A stretch of 64,000 bases of DNA, from the NCBI GenBank assembly GCA_008360955.1, contig LUCM01006593.1:54393-118392 (forward strand), given 5' to 3'. The notes beneath the pieces were generated by a model. That model was given only the letters and a program-made list of their open reading frames with translations, was not told where the DNA came from and made no database searches. Both the position numbers and the translations under genes were made by a program. This DNA comes from Fasciolopsis buskii. Its lineage: Eukaryota > Platyhelminthes > Trematoda > Plagiorchiida > Fasciolidae. This document shows, in pieces, positions 52,301 through 60,479 of this stretch. Numbering within the stretch: the stretch's first letter is position 1; every line of letters starts with the position of its first letter.

Positions 52301-55300
52301 ACCACCAGATTTTACGGTCATTCTTAAGACTTATCGCCAACTAACGCTGCAACTGCCGACGCATCTTATTCATTTCCTTGCAGTTAGGCAGCTCTCGTTT
52401 TTGCTCCATTAGACTTAGCGACGCTTGAGAGATCCAGTGTTTTTGATGAATGCTAGGTCTGGGACCGCAGGCGAAATTCGCTGCCAAATGCATCGCCTGC
52501 TTAATTTGATCCCACTGATCGTCTACATTGCTACTGGTAGCAGTTCTTAGTTCCTCGGACAGTTTCTGTTGGTAGCTGTTGCGAACAACCGAATCAGACA
52601 AACGTTCGACAGCATATCGGATTTGTGGCCTGCGTCGATGGCCATTCAGCTGCAACAAAAATCGCATTAAAACTAACGCATGGTCCGATTCGACGTACGT
52701 GGTCCAGTATGATCTACAGCTCCGAACAGAACCACGCCAACGGTAGCTAACTCCGATATGGTCAATCTGACTCAAAGTACCTGTCGAGCTAGAGCGTCGT
52801 GTCACTATGCGACGCGAACGGTGTCGGAAATTCGTACTAGATACGAATAAATGATTATCTGCACAGAATTGGAGAAGTCTTTCTCCGTTGTCTGTTCGCT
52901 GTGCAGGCAAGGCACATCGCCCACCTAAGGAGGACTCCGATGCACTCAGTTTTCCAACTTATGCATTAAAGTCACCTCCCACCACTACAATGTCAGAGCG
53001 TTTGCTCTTCCGAACAAGGGTGACGAGATTATCGTAAAATTCGTCTTTCTCCATGTCAGTGCTGCAGTCTGTTGGAGCGTATGCCGAGATAACAAATAAA
53101 CTACGCTTAACACTACTATCCTTTCGGACGCCGACTGATCCCTGCAGTCTCATGGCACACAAGCGACTGTTGACTGGGATCCAATCTAAAAGAGCTGCTT
53201 CAGCATTCTCAATCAAGACTATTCCTACACCACGCTGACCCACAGCTTGAGCTGCTTCTTCTCCTGAAGTGTTAGTTCAATTACTCTACTCGAATCCTGA
53301 ATTCGTGTTTCACTCACACAGCAGACATCAATCGAAAGTGAGTCCAGTCCACTGTCAGAGCCAAACACGCCTGTTGGCCAGTCTGCATTAAAGTGCGCAC
53401 ATTGAAGGAACCCAGATGCAGAGGCTGACGAGGCTTGAGAAAATGTGAGCTAACAGACTGAAAACCACCTACTACACTACTTGACAATAAACCGTTGGGA
53501 GTATCGGGCGTGTTATCAATGGAGATACTATGGGTAGGCAGAACGGGCAAACAGATTGGGTTGGAGACAGAAGAAACAGGTCGAATAAAAGAGAGGGAAC
53601 TCTGAGCAGTAGCATACTTATCACTACCCACCCCACCTGCGCTCGATGCAATGGGCAGCGCGGTCCTGATTATCCTGCGCGACGACCGATGCAGTATGGA
53701 ATTATTTGTAGGCGTGTAACTCATGGGGAATAATGGACGGGTACTGCTAGGGAGTCCAGCCGCTAAGCAGAAGAACGATTAGGGTTCTTAACCAAAGCCT
53801 TTGGTTCTGACAAGAACCTGACCGCAAGGCAGCGGGGTACAGCTGAGTGGGCGCCTATCTACTTGGATCAATTAGTCTTCCACTCGTTTTTACGACTGAG
53901 CTGCTAACTCAGATCAACCCCCAACTTGGATGACCAGGAGACTACTTCGTCAGGCCTCTACCCATTGACCTTCCAGGCATGATTGTATCTTCGGCTTGAG
54001 ATAAGCCACCCTGTATAGCTCGTTGGACCATGGAGGCACGCAAGCCGTCACACCACGTCAAGGTGTAGTCTCGTTGTGACAGAGAAACTGCACTGACGAA
54101 CCATGGCCCGGATGGGGATCGAACCCACGACATTCGCGTTATTAGCACGACGCTCTAACCAACTGAGCTACCGGGCCACATAACGCTATCGTTAACCGCT
54201 AAAGTTTATATAAACCGTATAATCATCCACTGTCCGTTTTCCTTCGCTTTACATGGAATCAGTATCCAATATTCGCAGAAAACCACCACAGCGTTCGACT
54301 GTAAGTGTAGCTAGATCTAAACCTGTTCCGATGAAGATAATTTATAGTATTTACCGCAGCATTTATCACTTTTTGTTACGTGCACCACGCACTAGGGAGT
54401 AGAAGGGGCAACCTTCATAGTCACTAGGACCTACTAAACAGACAGAGAACCGGCAGCCTTGACTCAGAAACTCGAAGTGGCATAGAACCCTCTAAGACCT
54501 CAGCAAATTAATTGTGGTAACGGGCCGGATGAGTTGCCATCTATCACCACACTGGACTTATACAGGAGAGTTCGATCGCTAAACTTTCATGCCTGTATGC
54601 CATGTCGTGAATGGTCAACTCGATCTACTTCTTAATTAATGCTCACCGCGGAGAACAGCGTACGCAGAGGCAAGCAACTTGTGCGCATGCATAACACATG
54701 TCGAGTCACAACTCGGTTATACTGGGTGCTCTGTCGAAGGAACAAACTCTTGGGCTTATTACCGTAAGCCCACCCTTTGATCTTCTAACAGAATTCACCA
54801 ATCACATACCAGTGCTACTACGAAAACAAAAGCGCTTAGACACCTTCAGTTGAGACTTATGCACTCCTTAACAGCCAAGTTTCTTAGCTGTTTTGTATAA
54901 GTGCCTTTTGATGAACAGCCGGATGTCATGCCAAGGCCACAGATGTTGCAGACTGATATACACTAGTCCAATCTTTTGCGATCACTTGACGAAGTGTAAA
55001 TGAAATTATCTAGTTCACCCAACACCTCCACAAGAACAAGGCTCAGAGAGAAGCCAACCCAGTACCGCAGAAGCATTCTGAACTTCAAAGGTGAGGTCAA
55101 ACGTCATGTGGATGACATCTTTCATGTATGCTGTTCTTCTGTTCAAATAAGTCAAACGTTGGATAAGTTCAACCCAGCCCATACGAAAACAAAGTAGCAT
55201 TCCATTACTGTCATATAGTGACATCTCAGCTGAAAGGTTGAGAACGAACGGACAGTGCAACTCTGGTGAACATCACAACTTGGGGGTAAACTAGGGCAAA

Positions 55301-58170
55301 GGACAGCCATATGCACGAACTCGGCTTCCGTTATTCGCAAACCAGGATAGTTAACGATGAAATAAATTACTTTAATAAACCTTCCAGTGAGCATTCGACT
55401 GAGTCGAATGCATATTCCAGATAAAGGAAGTCAGATATCCCGGAAGGTACATGCAAAATTAGCCGCGTGGTAAATATGTCGTCAACACAGCCCCGAGTAG
55501 GTAGACAGCCGAATAAATTCTCACGCGCGCGAATTTCTCGAACACTACATAAATGACGGAGGATACTGTCAATTAATGGTTCGGACCCAATAGTTTATTG
55601 GATTTTTGATGTGGACGTACAACTTCCCCTGTAAGCCATTCAGAAAAATCGATCCACACCAGGCCTGAGGAATTGACTCCAGAAGTTTTGTTAACCGCGA
55701 TCCTAACATATGGCTACCATTCTTGAATAAGGACGATGAAAGTCAACCCGATTTAGAACCCTAATGTCTTTTTTAGGAAATCTACCTGTGTTGACCTTAG
55801 ATAACCGCTCAGGTTCGACACTTGCTCGCATAGTTCCTATGGTGGATGTTACTGGATGGTCCACCGTCGAAGTCCGCCGACAGAACTGCTTCTTAGTTTT
55901 CTTCCCGGTCTGAATCCCAGTCGAGACTTAGAGCAGAGCTGTATGCCGATGGGCACGTCCCGGGGTTGCGCACAAGGGAACGACCATCATTTCGGTGGTT
56001 AGCCATGAATAAGGTAAATTTCGACTCGCTGAAAAAGCACCGCGGACAGGGAGCGGCAGTGTCGAGGGACCGCCCGTGGAGTATTAATCTAAAAAATATA
56101 AAAAGAATCCCCTGGTAGCACCGCAACATGGCTAGTGTGACGCATCGTCTAAATAAGGCCGTTATCCCTCATCGTGCTCCTTCGGACCCGACGAGGTTTT
56201 CCAGAAAGGGCGCATGAGCCGGTCAAGTTTGGAACAACGCTGCCGTTTTGTCGGTCAGCATCATCGTCATCACCACCATCACCATCATCATCGCTCAACG
56301 TTAAACAGCAGGGCAAGTTTCATTGACCGCTGCCTTTCTCCCAGTTGCACGTAGCTATGGAAAGAGTGAATGTGCAAGGAGGACAGGGAGTGGGCCTAGA
56401 CAGAGCTGGGGGAGTGTCGTAGTAGCCAACACATGGGATACAGTCTACCTGTGCAGATGGACCTCTTTCTTAATCATTCTGATTCGATAGAAAATGACAG
56501 AACGATCTCCACTGTTCGTCCCCATATCCTTCGCCATTTCCAGCCAGCCGGTTGACGGGTCTTTCGGGCTCCAACCACGAAGGCATGAGAAAACTACTTT
56601 ACCTAAGTTCTCTGTATATTTTCTTATTCCCCGCTGCCAGATCATCTGTTGACTTCCATGTGGCTTATTCCAATCCTTAGGAGGAACGGAAAATAGTGCA
56701 CGGTTGGGCAGAAATGTTCACAATACGCAATACGTGGTCCGACCAACTAAGTCTACTAGGCTCTATACGCTGAGATAAAGTGTTCACAGAACCGGCAAAT
56801 AACACTAAATTCAACACGCAGTCACTCAATCAAATCCTACCGGTAATACGAAGGCGTTGGCTATTGAAAACCTCTATGGCAGGCAAACTCCATGTCTCGC
56901 AATCACATAAAACTTAGTGCACTGTGGCACAGTGGATGTGGCCTGTTAACTTCAGCAAAGTGTCAGATCAGCATCACAGGTGTTTTGGTCCACTGTATGC
57001 CACTCGAACCTCGGAAATACGCGTGCTCATCTATACTGGCGTGCCGCCACCCTTCAACATCCACCTGACAAGGTAACTGCTTGGCTGCTCAAAGGCAAAA
57101 GATCTATCCCCGAATAAACAGGACTACTGTAGATTGAGTGATCGAATAGTACAACAATCCACGGGCGAACCATGTACGACGAAGGGCAATCGGTTATGTG
57201 GAGAAGTCCGTGATAAATTCCAGACAAACTTTCCTTTGGTTTTCTTCTCCCATTAATTCCGTTGTATCGCCATGGTTTTGGCGGTACAAGTCTGCACACA
57301 TATTTGTGCAATTTGCTTTGTGAACACAATTCAACGTTTCAATATCTGAATGGATTTTGAATTTCATCAGTGAGGGAAAGCAACTCCCGACCGATGACCA
57401 AAGAGACTAGGCATCTGTCACATAAAGGGTCAAAGGTCCGAATCCCAGATCTTCCAGTCGTTTTGGTGGCAGACGGTAAACCGACGTCGTCTAGCTCGTT
57501 ACTCCACTCGACCTAGTGTGACCTTACATGATTATCTGCTACTTCAAGTTTCAGCGTCATGGTTGTCGGTCTCCCCTCGTGTAGTGAGCCCAAGTGGCCG
57601 TGGGACATGCGCCTACCACTGTACTCATGCTGCAGGCATGTCACAGAAAAAGTAAAATTTCTTGTCTACCGTGCCCTTCTTGGGGACCGGATTTGGGCGA
57701 AGGGAAGTTCGCAATGTCTGTAGGTTAGGCGCAATACTTCCATTTCCTATATAGAATTCGTCCATCACAACAGCCGTCCGCTGTGTAAACATCGATCCAG
57801 GACCATACGAAATCCACTGGCGGAATGACAATAAAAGGGCAATCAATGATGGTAAACGAACTACTGAGGGCAATCCACAAAGTCCAACAAAACTACCGGC
57901 TGACAAATGTCCTAAAAGAATGCTTGCGCCTGCGGACAGTATATGAGCGTGAGGAGTACGTGGAACTCACAACCGAAGATATGCGGAAAAAAACGGAATA
58001 TTGCCTATGAAATTCGAAATCTTCAACAAGTTCCGCGAAACGACAAAATAAACCCACCTGCTCGCGCTCCTCGGTTGACTTCGGTTCCCAAATACGTTTG
58101 GACAGTACCTGAGACCAGCTGCCAGGAGCAGCACATAAGTCGACGACACGCCGCAAAGGATCATTTGTGT
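33539..58170 (-). CDS. FTSJ1: FTSJ1/TRM7-type tRNA 2'-O-ribose methyltransferase, four exons, 5' exon not seen
   Basis: Family knowledge: the enzyme transfers a methyl group from SAM to ribose 2'-OH at positions 32 and 34 of the tRNA anticodon loop, in the cytoplasm, with a partner protein. Seen here: exons 58058-58170, 49756-49912, 39290-39621 and 33539-33793 (minus strand) join in one frame (intron phases 0, 1, 0) to give about 285 codons. They carry motif [28 protein letters not shown], the catalytic-Asp motif VVCDGAPD, a catalytic-Lys strand [22 protein letters not shown] with the catalytic Glu, and LPFVACGDL. Human FTSJ1 is about 330 residues, so some 45 N-terminal residues, including the first Lys of the K-D-K-E tetrad, must come from an upstream exon, probably past the window end. 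Introns are 8.1, 10.1 and 5.5 kb and full of retroelements. FTSJ2/FTSJ3 are less likely because [11 protein letters not shown] and LPFVACGDL match the FTSJ1 subgroup. Confidence 0.93.
34024..34068. repeat. (TA)n microsatellite, about 22 units
   Basis: An uninterrupted AT dinucleotide tract on one side of the hammerhead-bearing 215-bp segment. It is matched by an equally long tract at 34284-34328. Confidence 0.97.
34108..34162 (-). ncRNA. Type I hammerhead ribozyme in the last FTSJ1-like intron
   Basis: Read on the minus strand, all conserved core positions are present in order. CUGACGA lies at 34149-34143. Stem II is GCG/CGC (34142-34140 with 34131-34129) around an 8-nt loop, and GAAA is at 34128-34125. 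A palindromic ACCGGU (34125-34120) forms a minimal stem III. C17 is at 34119, the predicted cleavage site. Inner stem I pairs GCATAC (34155-34150) with GTGTGC (34118-34113) over six pairs with one G-U. An outer stem I pairs CGGG (34162-34159) with CCCG (34111-34108) across a small internal loop, as in fast natural hammerheads. Very short stem III is typical of Penelope-element and retrozyme hammerheads, which can act as dimers. It lies in the sense orientation in the intron, 315 bp upstream of the last exon. Activity is inferred, not shown. Confidence 0.85.
34284..34328. repeat. (TA)n microsatellite, about 22 units
   Basis: The second uninterrupted AT dinucleotide tract, 215 bp from the first, with the hammerhead unit between them. 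Open frames running through it (poly Tyr-Ile) are artefacts. Confidence 0.97.
35280..35440 (+). mobile_element. SINE family 1, older diverged copy
   Basis: Contains GTAGGCAGACGGTAACC, CAGCTCGTTACAACGCCTGA and TTAATGGTCATGTCTGCTACC, in the same order and spacing as the family 1 body. The head is absent and the 3' half is degraded. Confidence 0.45.
36218..38199. repeat. 1.98-kb direct repeat, copy 1
   Basis: Aligns without indels to 40107-42088 at a constant offset of 3889. Only a few substitutions were seen (37178 C/T, 38153 T/C, 38186 T/C, with more at the 3' edge). It contains an RTE 3' fragment, and the rest (37000-38199) is unassigned. Both copies lie in introns on either side of exon 39290-39621. 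Confidence 0.95.
36520..36930 (-). mobile_element. RTE 3' fragment inside the first 1.98-kb repeat
   Basis: The minus strand encodes [17 protein letters not shown] and a [14 protein letters not shown] segment, matching the last part of the RTE polyprotein and the fragment at 60480-61000. An identical copy lies at 40409-40819. Confidence 0.7.
38925..39130 (+). mobile_element. SINE family 1, older diverged copy
   Basis: Shares the body of SINE family 1 in order: a TCTGGTGGTAGATGGCGG block, AGCTCGTTACAACACCTGAC, AGGGTCATGGTTTTCGG, the CCTAGTGGCC-like block, and GGCACTCATGC near the end. The tRNA head is not recognisable. It lies about 160 bp downstream of exon 39290-39621. Confidence 0.55.
39290..39621 (-). 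CDS. FTSJ1: FTSJ1-like exon with catalytic Lys and Glu
   Basis: The acceptor TTTTTTTAG precedes 39621 and the donor GATGAG|GTTCGT follows 39290. The first two bases complete the Val codon split from the previous exon, giving [20 protein letters not shown], then the catalytic-Lys segment GTFVAKVFR and the Glu-containing segment [15 protein letters not shown]. The exon ends in phase 0 at PDSFDE. It is flanked on both sides by near-identical 1.98-kb direct repeats (36218-38199 and 40107-42088), so repeat-mediated deletion would remove two catalytic residues. Confidence 0.95.
40107..42088. repeat. 1.98-kb direct repeat, copy 2
   Basis: Near-identical partner of 36218-38199. The left edge begins at AACAAGCCGCTGCAG in both, and the right edge is lost after GTCCCTGG. 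It is either a recent segmental duplication or an assembly duplicate. Confidence 0.95.
40409..40819 (-). mobile_element. RTE 3' fragment inside the second 1.98-kb repeat
   Basis: Second copy of the fragment at 36520-36930, carried along by the large duplication. It is not an independent insertion. Confidence 0.7.
42415..42437. repeat. Short (TA)n microsatellite
   Basis: About 11 AT units in the intron between exons 49756-49912 and 39290-39621. No ribozyme core is recognisable next to it. Confidence 0.9.
42790..43640 (-). mobile_element. RTE 3' fragment
   Basis: The minus strand contains [45 protein letters not shown] and [13 protein letters not shown] remnants, then [16 protein letters not shown] and [18 protein letters not shown], in RTE C-terminal order. 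Heavily frameshifted. Nucleotide similarity to 60480-61330 is clear (for example GTGAAAGATCGATTAC against ATGAAAGATCGACTGC). Confidence 0.75.
43641..44939. other. Intron sequence, nothing recognised
   Basis: Lies in the intron between exons 49756-49912 and 39290-39621. No repeat or coding motif was identified. Confidence 0.45.
44940..46330 (-). mobile_element. RTE fragment (endonuclease C-terminal half, linker, RT N-terminal part)
   Basis: Starting near 46330 the minus strand reads [50 protein letters not shown] (SDH motif), then the linker [17 protein letters not shown] and [12 protein letters not shown], and the RT segments [15 protein letters not shown] and [20 protein letters not shown]. 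It ends near SGGNLFDL at 44945, just where YADD would follow. Positions 44971-45611 recur at 61385-62025. Plus-strand open frames here are antisense artefacts. Confidence 0.8.
44971..45611. repeat. 641-bp near-identical repeat, copy 1 (within RTE)
   Basis: Matches 61385-62025 at constant offset 16414. One difference was seen (45003 T against 61417 C). Immediately left of it the two loci remain homologous RTE but are only about 70% identical. Confidence 0.93.
46340..46612 (+). mobile_element. SINE family 1 copy (tRNA-derived head)
   Basis: The head reads GTCGTCAAATGGATTGAGCA (A-box region), with the B box GGTCCGAATCC about 25 nt on. A shared body follows (TTTTGGTGGCAGACGGTAAA... CTCGTTACTCCAC...) with a short A-rich 3' end. 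The copy at 57395-57655 is about 93% identical by eye from the head onward, and two older copies keep only the body. It lies directly against an RTE fragment (44940-46330). SINEs of this type are transcribed by Pol III and mobilised by a LINE. The partner LINE is not identifiable from the tail. Confidence 0.75.
46865..47545 (-). mobile_element. RTE 5' fragment (endonuclease N-terminal half)
   Basis: Minus-strand reading gives [59 protein letters not shown] and [16 protein letters not shown], collinear with the endonuclease of the 50272-53740 copy. It ends before the GDFN motif. The long plus-strand frame here is its antisense shadow. Confidence 0.8.
47550..49690 (-). mobile_element. Decayed RTE copy (RT domain to C terminus)
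   Basis: Minus-strand pieces follow RTE order. They run from [20 protein letters not shown] near 49470, through [18 protein letters not shown] and [29 protein letters not shown] and [12 protein letters not shown] near 48545 (motif C kept as ADD), to [23 protein letters not shown], and [13 protein letters not shown] near 47620. Many frameshifts and a deletion after EQARFR remove the GRGCIDH stretch. It lies 65 bp from the exon 49756-49912 donor. Confidence 0.85.
49756..49912 (-). CDS. FTSJ1: FTSJ1-like exon with catalytic Asp
   Basis: The acceptor TTCTTCCACAG ends at 49913 and the donor G|GTATGT begins at 49755. The exon enters in phase 0 and leaves with one base (G) of a Val codon completed by the next exon. 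It encodes [20 protein letters not shown], then [20 protein letters not shown] and [12 protein letters not shown]. The Asp of VVCDGAPD is the second residue of the catalytic K-D-K-E set. A decayed RTE copy ends about 65 bp downstream of the donor, and the near-full-length RTE lies about 360 bp upstream of the acceptor. Confidence 0.95.
50272..53740 (-). mobile_element. Near-full-length RTE-clade non-LTR retrotransposon
   Basis: One continuous element of about 3.5 kb with endonuclease then reverse transcriptase, as in RTE. The 3' end is a short (ATG)n run (plus CAT repeats, 50272-50283), the usual RTE terminus. The coding region is broken by only two in-frame stops (52959-52961, 52341-52343) and two frameshifts (near 53350 and 51450), so the copy is fairly young. 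A 5' leader probably extends up to the tRNA-Ile at 54104. It is inserted in the intron between the two upstream methyltransferase exons, same strand as the gene. A 5'-truncated relative is at 56256-57076. Confidence 0.92.
50467..53724 (-). pseudogene. RTE polyprotein: AP endonuclease plus reverse transcriptase, disabled
   Basis: About 1,085 codons. The N-terminal tail leads into [18 protein letters not shown], the start of the APE-type endonuclease, then [10 protein letters not shown], the metal-site motif VVVGGDFNA (followed by a stop) and ESDHALVLM (SDH motif). The RT domain has [39 protein letters not shown] and motif [13 protein letters not shown] with its Asp kept. Motif B is frameshifted, and motif C reads DYTNDVV instead of YADD, so the first catalytic Asp is lost. 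The C-terminal part has [17 protein letters not shown] and RLGHVLRMA, typical of SR2/Perere-like flatworm RTE elements. The product would be cytoplasmic or nuclear replication machinery. This copy cannot be autonomous. Confidence 0.92.
54104..54177 (-). tRNA. tRNA-Ile (anticodon AAU)
   Basis: The minus strand folds into a complete 74-nt cloverleaf. The acceptor stem is GGCCCGG/CCGGGCC with discriminator A. The D arm is GCTC-AGTTGGTTA-GAGC. The anticodon stem TCGTG/CGCGA closes the loop CTAATAA with anticodon AAT. The T arm is GTGGG-TTCGATC-CCCAT. The internal A box and the B box GGTTCGATCC are intact, and no CCA is encoded, as expected in eukaryotes. No run of four T follows within about 40 nt, which is unusual for a Pol III gene. 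The near-full-length RTE element begins within about 380 bp downstream on the same strand. Confidence 0.95.
54760..54990 (-). mobile_element. Short RTE remnant
   Basis: CAGAATTCACCAATCACATA, AGTGCTACTACGAAAACAA and CAGCCGGATGTCATGCCAAG follow the same order as in the RTE fragment at 42790-43640 (CAGAATTCACCCGTCATATC, and so on). Only about 230 bp are recognisable. Confidence 0.6.
55081..55200 (+). mobile_element. Possible Penelope-like RT remnant
   Basis: [20 protein letters not shown] followed by [11 protein letters not shown] resembles the RT catalytic block of Penelope-like elements (YVDDTF...LN..HP.I.FT). A stop follows, and the next residues fit only weakly. Short and uncertain. Confidence 0.35.
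55201..56255. other. Intron sequence, nothing firmly recognised
   Basis: May hold further decay products of the possible Penelope-like remnant at 55081, but no motif is convincing. Confidence 0.4.
56256..57076 (-). mobile_element. RTE 3' fragment, 5'-truncated
   Basis: Collinear with 50272-51115 of the near-full-length copy. It shares the (CAT)n end, the GTTAAACAGCAGGGCAAG segment, a short open stretch [12 protein letters not shown]...[14 protein letters not shown] and the [18 protein letters not shown] region. The similarity stops near 57076, a classic 5' truncation from incomplete reverse transcription. Confidence 0.85.
57395..57655 (+). mobile_element. SINE family 1 copy (tRNA-derived head)
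   Basis: Near-identical to 46340-46612, including the B box GGTCCGAATCC, the body segment GGTGGCAGACGGTAAACCGA and an A-rich end (GAAAAAGTAAAA). It lies in the first visible intron of the methyltransferase gene, antisense to it. Confidence 0.75.
58058..58170 (-). CDS. FTSJ1: FTSJ1-like exon with SAM-binding motif I
   Basis: The minus-strand acceptor TATTTCAG precedes position 58170 and the donor GAGCAG|GTGGGT follows 58058. The exon starts with two bases of a split codon, so the preceding intron is phase 1, and it ends in phase 0. It encodes [19 protein letters not shown] followed by SQVLSKRIW and a short acidic [10 protein letters not shown] tail. [13 protein letters not shown] is the glycine-rich SAM-binding loop shared by FTSJ1/TRM7 enzymes. 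The reading frame remains open past the donor, but that extension has no family similarity. Confidence 0.9.
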
Positions 58171-58404
58171 CTGAAATAGGCAAACACAAAGTACACCCCT
58201 TATGAATTTTCCCGTATTTTGCGTGCAGTTATATACCACTGTACAACAATAAACTCACAGTAATTCTATTGAATTTTATTTTTTCTACCTGCTTAACGCA
58301 TGACTGTAGTGGAAGCAGCATACTCCGTGGTCGTTACGGCTCACTTCACACGCCGGTAACTATGGTCTAAGACTTGGGATGGAGACGAGACACTTAATGT
58401 TTCA

Positions 58405-58537
58405 ATACGTTAGGCTTGGTAACGACCCCGAGGACAGCAAACTGTCTCTTATCACCAAAGTGATCGATGGACGTGAAATTCGAACTCCTGACCTTTTGGA
58501 GTGACAGAAGCTCAAACCACTTGACCTCCACCGATGA
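58405..58537 (-). mobile_element. SINE family 2 copy (tRNA-derived)
   Basis: The minus strand reads GGAGGTCAAGTGGTTTGAGC (A-box region) and AGGAGTTCGAATTTC (B box), then GATCACTTTGGTGATAAGAG and the family body. It is collinear with 33291-33440. Confidence 0.6.
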
Positions 58538-59004
58538 ATAAGCCGTTTCCCGCTCTTAATTAGCTGCTTCTGGAACCCTTTGCTTCCAAGTGATGTTTTG
58601 AAGATCAGGTCTTATGGCCAAGGAAGCGCGATGCGACCCTTTAGCAAAACCCCTTGCTTCGGAATGGCAGCAGGACGCTCTGGATTTCGGGGACAATAAA
58701 TGATTCGGAAAGGTCTGGAAGAGATGGCACATCTTTTTGCTGTTTTTTATAATTTTTCTTTTTTTCCGCGATGGCAATAGCACTCGATTCGCAAACAGCT
58801 CAGTGAACATGGATATGCTGTAATCCAGATCTGAATTTGTCAGAACTGTCTATAAGTCACAATGACCGAAACAAGTTTTTATGACATATCAAAACCATGA
58901 GCACAGTGGAAGAATCCAGAGCAATAGCCGTTCGTTCCCACTACACCAGGGAGGGGGAACCTACAAATTTCAACCTAAAATCTGAAACAGCAGAGAACTA
59001 CATA

Positions 59005-59130
59005 AGGTCTCACTGGGTCACGTGTGGTAATGAGCCGAGCGACAGCGAGTTGTCGTCTACCACCAAAGTGACCGGTGGGTCTGACGCCTTTGTGACAGAC
59101 CCCTAATCTACCTGACCACATCCGGCGACT
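59005..59130 (-). mobile_element. SINE family 2 copy with B-box region deleted
   Basis: Shares AAGGTCTCACTGGGTCA, GGTAATGAGCCGAGCGACAG and CACCAAAGTGACCGGTGGGT (plus-strand reading) with 33291-33440. The stretch holding the B box is shortened, so this copy could not be transcribed from its own promoter. Confidence 0.55.
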
Positions 59131-60479
59131 ATTTCGCCTACTGTCAATGAACACAATGGAAACAAACGTCCGTGTGGGATTCATCGAGGACGAGATTTTT
59201 TTAACAATCCTTTTACTCTCCCACTCCCGCGATATGCCATCGAATAAATAATGGTTCATTAGTGTACCAGGTACTACCCATTTGCACACAGAGACAGGAT
59301 TGTCTTAGACAGTTCCAAATTAAATACTTGGCCAGAATAGGAAGACCGAGCGTGTACAACGCGGTGGGAGCTGGTGTACATGCTTTTTGATTGATTCGGA
59401 TCAGAAATACCAATTCTCAAGACATTTAAACAGTTAACAACCGATAAGTTTGATACTTACTCCTGTGCTAGAACGGAATTTCTCGGGGGGATTCTATGCG
59501 AGAGACGGCCACCACAGTCACATAACAGTATTGTTATGAGGCTGGTAGCATTTCAGTGTGAGGAACCTTACCAAGTGAAAGCCAACCACGTTGATGAGCC
59601 GAGGTGAGAGTCGCCTGTTATTGACTCGGTTGTTAAGTCATTGTTTCCTCTCAAAACATTGTAATTTAGTGTGTTTTTAGAAACCTAAAAGGTTTCGAAC
59701 TGCTTATCTGAACACGTGTATATCCAAGACTCTAGCGGCGTAGGTTGAATTGGAGCAATTGAGGCACTATCTTGCATTTTGCAGAAGTCAAAAGGTTGTG
59801 TTTATTATGCCGCAATACAAGCACTTTTGTTGTATTGCTACGGAACACAGAGTTTGCGTGTTCGTCACCTGGAAGCTTTTCGTTATCGATCTCTATACAG
59901 CATCGAGGCGAGTGGATGAAGTGACTGCCTGAAGGTTAGAGACCTAGTACTCCACATTGGTTCAGAAATAGTCTATGGAAGCAGGCCGAGCTTAGTAGAC
60001 TTCATGGATTGCAGAACGTATTGCATGACAAACATCTACCGTACCAAGAGCTGTTTTCCGTTCCTCTCAGGGAGTGAAAAAAAGCCATGTGGGTGTCAAC
60101 AAATGACGATCTAGTGGTAAGTGAAAATGTAAAGCGAACCTGGGTAAAGTATGTCCCTCCCATCTCCGTGGATGGGATTCAAAATATCCTTCGATCAGTT
60201 GTCGGAGACACTGAAAGACCTGGTGGCAAAGCATTGACGATAGCAGTTGTGTTGCAAATTTCTGTACGGACTGCATTCCACGTGTGGGCGTTCTTTTCCT
60301 TCTTCACATCTGTAGGCTCACTTCTTGTCTATTTGTAACAACGCCCAACAATGAGAAAAAAGTATCAATTGTTTCAGCTCCCCTGTAGTTAATTGCTGAA
60401 CGGTGAAGCACAAATCCAACGTAAATTCAGTCTTCAGCTTCAGATTTTATAGTTATTACCCATGTGTCAATGTGCTTTG
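59131..60479. other. No gene recognised upstream of the first visible methyltransferase exon
   Basis: I looked on the minus strand for the expected N-terminal exon (Lys-rich start, then an RARSA-like block) and did not find it here or up to 64000. Confidence 0.45.

Noticed and set aside
59750..60338. Short plus-strand open frames, one with a GTAAGTG after 60118
   Set aside because: No family similarity and no matching acceptor with an in-frame exon.
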